A stretch of DNA of 64,000 bases from Cecembia calidifontis (GTDB taxonomy: Bacteria > Bacteroidota > Bacteroidia > Cytophagales > Cyclobacteriaceae). Below the pieces are notes generated by a model that saw nothing but the letters and a program-made list of their open reading frames with translations, searched no databases and was not told the origin of the DNA. Shown here piece by piece: positions 60,609 through 64,000 of the stretch; position 1 is the first letter of the stretch; each line of letters opens with the position of its first letter. The stretch covers positions 310,001-374,000 of the forward strand of contig NZ_SGXG01000001.1 in assembly GCF_004216715.1 (NCBI RefSeq), read 5' to 3'. Position numbers and translations under genes: made by a program.

Positions 60609-61916
60609 ATGAAAATTACGAATTCGACAGAAAAAATCACACCTTTCGGAGGTTTTAATTTTGTTTTTAACTCTTTCAAAAATTCTGGTCTCCCAGAACT
60701 CATTGATAATCAATTGGGGGTTAGAGCCTTAAGGGGAGGGTTTTCATACAGTGACATTTTCGCCAATCATATGGCTATTTTCTTTAATGGTGGCGACTGT
60801 ACTGAAGATATCAATGTTCACTTGAGAGACGCACTTGAACAGGTCCCTTCATTTTCAGTATGCAGTGCCGATACAATTCTGAGAGGTATCAAAGAGCTTG
60901 CTGTTGATACAGAACTCTTTATAAATCCGTCCAGTGGAGTAAGCCATGAATTTAATATCAATGGAAAACTCAACAGCTTGTTGTTAAAATCAGCTTGTAA
61001 GACCGGATTACTCAAGTCAGGTGTTGCTTACGACCTCGATTATGACAACACCGTCATTCCAACTGAAAAGTACGATTCAAAAAAGACATATAAACACGTC
61101 TATGGATATCAGCCAGGTGTAGCTTCCATAGCACATCCTGAATTTTCACAGGCCATTCCTGTGTACGTAGAGGGCAGAAATGGCAACAGTCAGGCCAAAT
61201 ATTTGCAGGCTGATACACTTACACGCATGTTTGGGCAGCTTACCAATGAAAATATCCGTATCGGAAGGTTCAGAGCCGATTCAGCATCCTATCAGGAAGA
61301 AGTTCTCCGCACACTGGAAGCACATACCGAAAGCTTTTATATACGGGCAAACAGATGTGCCAAACTGGATAATATCCTTGGAAGTATAGCCCCTGAGAAG
61401 TGGCAGAAAATACGTTTGGGTGTACAGGAAATGGAAGTTACTGACCTATCCGACTACAAACCTTTCGGTAAAGACAGGTCTTACAGGCTGGTCATTACCA
61501 GAATCAGGCGTAAAGACGGGCAGGCAGATGTGTTTAGTGGAGATGCATTTACTTACAGGGCTATTCTGACCAATGAACATACATCGTCCAATGAAGCTGT
61601 TGTAAGGTTTTATAACGCCCGGGGTGCAAGCGAACGCTTGTTTGATGTACTCAACAATGACTTTGGCTGGTCTAAGTTGCCCTGTTCGTTCCTTGCAGAG
61701 AATACCTCCTTTATGCTTATGACGGCTATGTATGCCAATTTTTACACCTATATCATTGGAGAGTATTCCAGAAAAGTTGATTGGCTTAAGCCTACCGACA
61801 GGCTCAAGAAGTTTATCTTCAGATTTATCACTGTTTCAGCCAAGTGGATAAGAACGGGAAGAAGAGAAGTGCTCAAACTGTTCACGAGTAAGGATTACAA
61901 GCCGATTTTGAACTAA
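60609..61916 (+). CDS. IS1380-family transposase, copy 2
   Basis: 435 residues from ATG 60609 (MKITNSTEKITPF), the same protein as copy 1 except Ala for Val in LLKSGVAYDLDYD. A longer reading frame upstream starts inside the terminator hairpin and is not a credible start. The frame is intact, so the element is presumably active. It carries the same DDE-type blocks as copy 1 (LDYDNTVIPTEKYDSKKTY, RADSASYQEE, NNDFGW). Confidence 0.95.
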   Translation: MKITNSTEKITPFGGFNFVFNSFKNSGLPELIDNQLGVRALRGGFSYSDIFANHMAIFFNGGDCTEDINVHLRDALEQVPSFSVCSADTILRGIKELAVDTELFINPSSGVSHEFNINGKLNSLLLKSACKTGLLKSGVAYDLDYDNTVIPTEKYDSKKTYKHVYGYQPGVASIAHPEFSQAIPVYVEGRNGNSQAKYLQADTLTRMFGQLTNENIRIGRFRADSASYQEEVLRTLEAHTESFYIRANRCAKLDNILGSIAPEKWQKIRLGVQEMEVTDLSDYKPFGKDRSYRLVITRIRRKDGQADVFSGDAFTYRAILTNEHTSSNEAVVRFYNARGASERLFDVLNNDFGWSKLPCSFLAENTSFMLMTAMYANFYTYIIGEYSRKVDWLKPTDRLKKFIFRFITVSAKWIRTGRREVLKLFTSKDYKPILN

Positions 61917-62149
61917 ATTCAGATAAAAACCCCTCAGGAGCTCAAAAAATAAAGATTTACAGGGAAGAGGTATGCCTTTTCCATTAAAATTGAGGAAAAA
62001 AACCGTCCATTTTATCCTCAAACCTAAAATCCATTGTCTCAAAACTATGAACACTCTTCAATCAAAGGGAAGAAATTCCCGAACTAGACCAAAAATGAAC
62101 ACAAACAAGCAGATTCAAATCTCCAAACTAAAATCCTGCGGATTTTAGG

Positions 62150-62195
62150 TACTCTTAGCGTCCTTGGCGCTCTTCTTTGCGCTCGTTGCGTGAAC
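62150..62195. repeat. GC-rich MITE-like repeat, copy C, right part
   Basis: It starts with the duplicated TACTC and continues TTAGCGTCCTTGGCGCTCTT to GCTCGTTGCGTGAAC, completing the repeat interrupted by IS1380 copy 2. The next 196 bases up to the GxxExxY gene are A+T-rich and show no other feature. Confidence 0.8.
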
Positions 62196-62391
62196 TTATC
62201 CCCGCAGAGGATATGATGTATCGATAACAAAAGCTAAAATTTTTTTTTCACTGAACTATTTGCGTATTGGTAGTATGCGAAGCGTATCCCTCCCTAAAGT
62301 TATTCGACTATTTAACCGTTTAAGTTGTTTGTAAAAGTTGCTTAGTTTTTTAATCTGTCTGTACTTTGAAAGTAATAAAACTTTTATTGAT

Positions 62392-62820
62392 ATGACTGAA
62401 AATCAGATTGCAAAAATAGTTCTCGATAAATCTTTTGAAATCCACAGAGCACTTGGTCCTGGTTTATTGGAATCAGTATATGAAAAGGCATTAGAGTTTG
62501 AATTAAATCAGACTAAAATAATGGTTGCTTCCCAAGTACCTGTTCCGTTAGTTTACAAAGAAATAAATTTTGAATCTGGTTTTCGGTTGGATTTACTAGT
62601 AGAAAACAAAGTGATTGTTGAAATTAAAGCAAATGAAGGACTTGCCCCAGTACATTTTGCTCAAACATTGACCTATCTAAAGCTTGCTGATAAAAGATTA
62701 GGACTCCTGATTAACTTTAATGTAAAATTTTTAAAGGATGGAATTCATAGATTACCTAAAATCCGCAGGATTTTAGTTTGGAGATTTGAATCTGCTTGTT
62801 TGTGTTCATTTTTGGTCTAG
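62392..62820 (+). pseudogene. GxxExxY-family PD-(D/E)XK nuclease-like gene, 3' end replaced by IS DNA
   Basis: From ATG 62392 the first 121 residues are a normal GxxExxY protein: LGPGLLESVYEKALEFEL (the G-x-x-E-x-x-Y motif), then GFRLDLLVENKVIVEIKANE, a PD-(D/E)XK-like nuclease core, and ALTYL-type LTYLKLADKRLGLLINFN. After IHRL the frame enters an IS1380 end at 62755 and adds about 21 foreign residues (PKIRRILVWRFESACLCSFL and V) before a stop at 62820. Only the last few native residues are lost, so activity may persist. The family role is unknown. Confidence 0.8.
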
Positions 62821-63004
62821 TTCGGGAATTTCTTCCCTTTGATTGAAGAGTGTTCATAGTTTTGAGACAATGGATTTTAGGTTTGAGGATAAAATGGACG
62901 GTTTTTTTTCCTCAATTTTAATGGAAAAGGCATACCTCTTCCCTGTAAATCTTTATTTTTTGAGCTCCTGAGGGGTTTTTATCTGAATTTAGTTCAAAAT
63001 CGGC
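62755..63004 (-). mobile_element. IS1380 end remnant, copy 3 (truncated)
   Basis: 250 bases identical, or nearly so, to the transposase-3' end of the IS1380 copies, from the terminal CCTAAAATCCGCAGG to just inside the transposase stop codon. The flank GATTA (62750-62754) would be the target duplication, but the other end is missing: the sequence switches at 63004/63005 to an unrelated IS. The orientation is that of copy 1. Confidence 0.9.
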
Positions 63005-64000
63005 CTGACTTCGACACTGGGACACCCAAAATCAAAAACCGAACATTTTTGCGAGTTTTTGTTGACTTTCGTTCAAAAATAGGGTCTTTCTCAGCTTTTT
63101 ACCTGAAGATTTGAGCTGTATTTCAACAGTGTAAATCCCTTTTGCTATTTCTATGGCTTTCTGAGGAGAAAGTTTTGGTCCTTTTTCCAATTACTGCCTT
63201 TCCAGTTCCTTAAACACTTTGTAAGCGACGAATGCGATGCTTATATGTGCTTCGATCCTGCGTTGTTTATAATGGAAAACAGGCCTGACTTTGATTTCAT
63301 TTTTGGTTATCCTGAAGGCCTTTTCTATTTTCCAAAGGTTGTTGTAATTCTCAATGACCTCGTCTTTGTCAAGGTTTGTGTTGGTAATATACCCTTTGAG
63401 ACCGTCCCATTTCCCATCCTGTTCAAACTTTTCAATATCAAGGGCAATCTTTACCTCCCCTTCCATTTTAAGATACTTGTTATAGCCCCTGTTGTTGATG
63501 TGGCTTTTGTTGAGCTTTCCTGATTTTAACTGTTTCTCGAGCTTTTTAAGACCTTTCTCCCTGTTGATCCTGTCTTTTTTGGCTCTTCTGTCTGAATAAC
63601 TGACAACCATTCTGAGCCCGTCCTCCCAATCCAGCAGCCTGCTCTCGCCGTTTTCAAGTTCAAAAGCCAATATCCTCTCTTTACTTTTATCAGGGGAAGC
63701 TTTCAGCCTTGCTCCCAGAATAAACTCGTAACCGTTGTCCCGTAACTCTTTTACATTGCTTTTTGACAGTAAACCTGAATCGGCAACAACAATCGGAGCA
63801 GGTAAGCTATACTTCTTTCTAAAAGCTTCTATCACAGGGATCATCGTATGCCCTTCAAACTTGTTTCCCTCAAAAATCTCATAAGCCAGAGGATATCCCT
63901 CTAGTCCAACCAGCAGACCCAAAACAATCTGTGGATTTTGATGCTTTCCCTCCTTGGAAAAACCACTCTTTCTAAGATCATCTTCATGATCCACTTCAAA
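63005..64000 (-). mobile_element. IS1634-type insertion sequence, partial (runs off the window)
   Basis: It begins at the breakpoint in IS1380 copy 3 with CTGACTTCGACACTGGGACA and contains a transposase on the minus strand that continues past base 64000. The left border is inferred from the loss of IS1380 identity. The inverted partner end lies outside the window. Confidence 0.75.
63032..64000 (-). pseudogene. IS1634-family transposase with in-frame stop, N-terminus outside the window
   Basis: The frame enters at the window end as FEVDHEDDLRKSGFSKEGKH and continues with QNPQIVLGLLVGLEGYPLAY, VVADSGLLSK (Asp block), INNRGYNKYL and FRITKNEIKVRPVFH, all typical of IS1634 (IS4-superfamily DDE) enzymes. 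A TAA at 63191-63193 follows FKELERQ, but the same frame then continues LSPQKAIEIAKGIYTVEI and NESQQKLAKMFGF to a TGA at 63032. That continuation is the expected family C-terminus, so the TAA is a nonsense mutation that removes 52 residues. Confidence 0.85.

Larger units (their letters stand above)
60486..62149 (+). mobile_element. IS1380-family insertion sequence, copy 2 (complete)
   Basis: A 1664-base element with ends CCTTAAATCCGCAGG and (complement) CCTAAAATCCGCAGG, flanked by TACTC (60481-60485 and 62150-62154). The neighbouring repeat copy B supplies the empty target site, so both borders and the duplication are certain. It is in opposite orientation to copy 1. Transposase on plus, hairpin palindromes at both ends, and a terminator-like hairpin at 60516-60569 before the transposase. 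Confidence 0.97.

Noticed and set aside
12990..62149. The two IS1380 copies as a composite transposon carrying 46 kb
   Set aside because: The target duplications TATTA and TACTC differ and each directly flanks one copy, so each IS moved alone; the genes between are core chromosomal genes.
1..64000. tRNA, rRNA or riboswitch genes
   Set aside because: No cloverleaf, ribosomal RNA or known riboswitch core was recognised by eye in the intergenic regions; a covariance-model search would be needed to exclude small RNAs.

Overview
The window is 64 kb of a Bacteroidota chromosome, most likely from the order Cytophagales and perhaps the family Cyclobacteriaceae. This placement is an inference from gene content: a fused hypoxanthine phosphoribosyltransferase/adenylate kinase, DUF4290, DUF2851, DUF4249 and BF3164-type lipoproteins, a TPR/HisKA_2 sensor kinase, OMP_b-brl_3 and CarboxypepD_reg TonB-type receptors, and promoters of the TTTG-N19-TAnnTTTG type. 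No rRNA, tRNA or CRISPR array was seen. Several genes start with GTG or TTG.

Layout. 1-4.7 kb: a minus-strand run (sigma-E-like factor, zinc-finger anti-sigma-like protein, gmk), an LpxL-type acyltransferase on plus, then two paralogous beta-propeller lipoproteins bracketing a tiny secreted Cys-rich peptide. 4.9-12.9 kb: pcrA/uvrD, DUF4290, murA, an OmpA/TSP3 porin-like protein, an M42 peptidase and hpt-adk. An IS1380-family element (copy 1, 12990-14654) splits hpt-adk from obgE. 14.7-23.8 kb: obgE, grpE, dnaJ, a NatAB-like exporter, UPF0158, a frameshifted esterase, cytidine deaminase and a saccharopine-dehydrogenase-like protein. 23.8-28.7 kb: an outer-membrane operon (IPT/kelch lipoprotein, TonB receptor, DUF4249). 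28.8-39.9 kb: the trmN6-rnhA-marC-aminotransferase-aroQ operon divergent from xerD, two small beta-barrels, pyrD, ftsK, lolA, pyrF. 39.9-51.9 kb: a two-component pair, DUF2851, a NeuD-like acyltransferase, trhO, a nucleoside phosphorylase, an OMP_b-brl_3 receptor, an AlkD-like protein and an ABC-F ATPase.

51.9-60.2 kb is a complete assimilatory sulfate reduction and siroheme locus: an Rrf2 regulator with a Cys cluster, DUF2061, cysH, cysD, cysN, a sulfite reductase with an extra C-terminal helical domain, a siroheme methyltransferase and a CysG-type dehydrogenase/ferrochelatase. CysDN makes APS, CysH reduces it to sulfite (no APS kinase is present, and CysH carries the APS-reductase Cys pairs), the sulfite reductase makes sulfide, and the last two genes supply its siroheme. 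A perfect inverted repeat around a textbook promoter in front of the regulator, and related half-sites in front of DUF2061, suggest autoregulation and control of the locus. The spacers of this locus are filled with AAGCAAGA/TCTTG-type repeats, one of which appears to have been read into the 3' end of cysH.

60.2-64 kb is a repeat and insertion-sequence hot spot: three copies of a short GC-rich repeat with imperfect terminal inverted repeats, a second complete IS1380 element inserted inside one of them (its empty site is visible next door), two broken GxxExxY nuclease-like genes, a third truncated IS1380 end, and an IS1634-type element whose transposase has an in-frame stop and runs off the window.

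The observations most worth following are the propeller-peptide-propeller cassette, the repeat/GxxExxY association, the Rrf2 operator with a possibly leaderless transcript, the IS1380 insertion directly in front of obgE, and the DnaJ that lacks exactly one of its two zinc centres.
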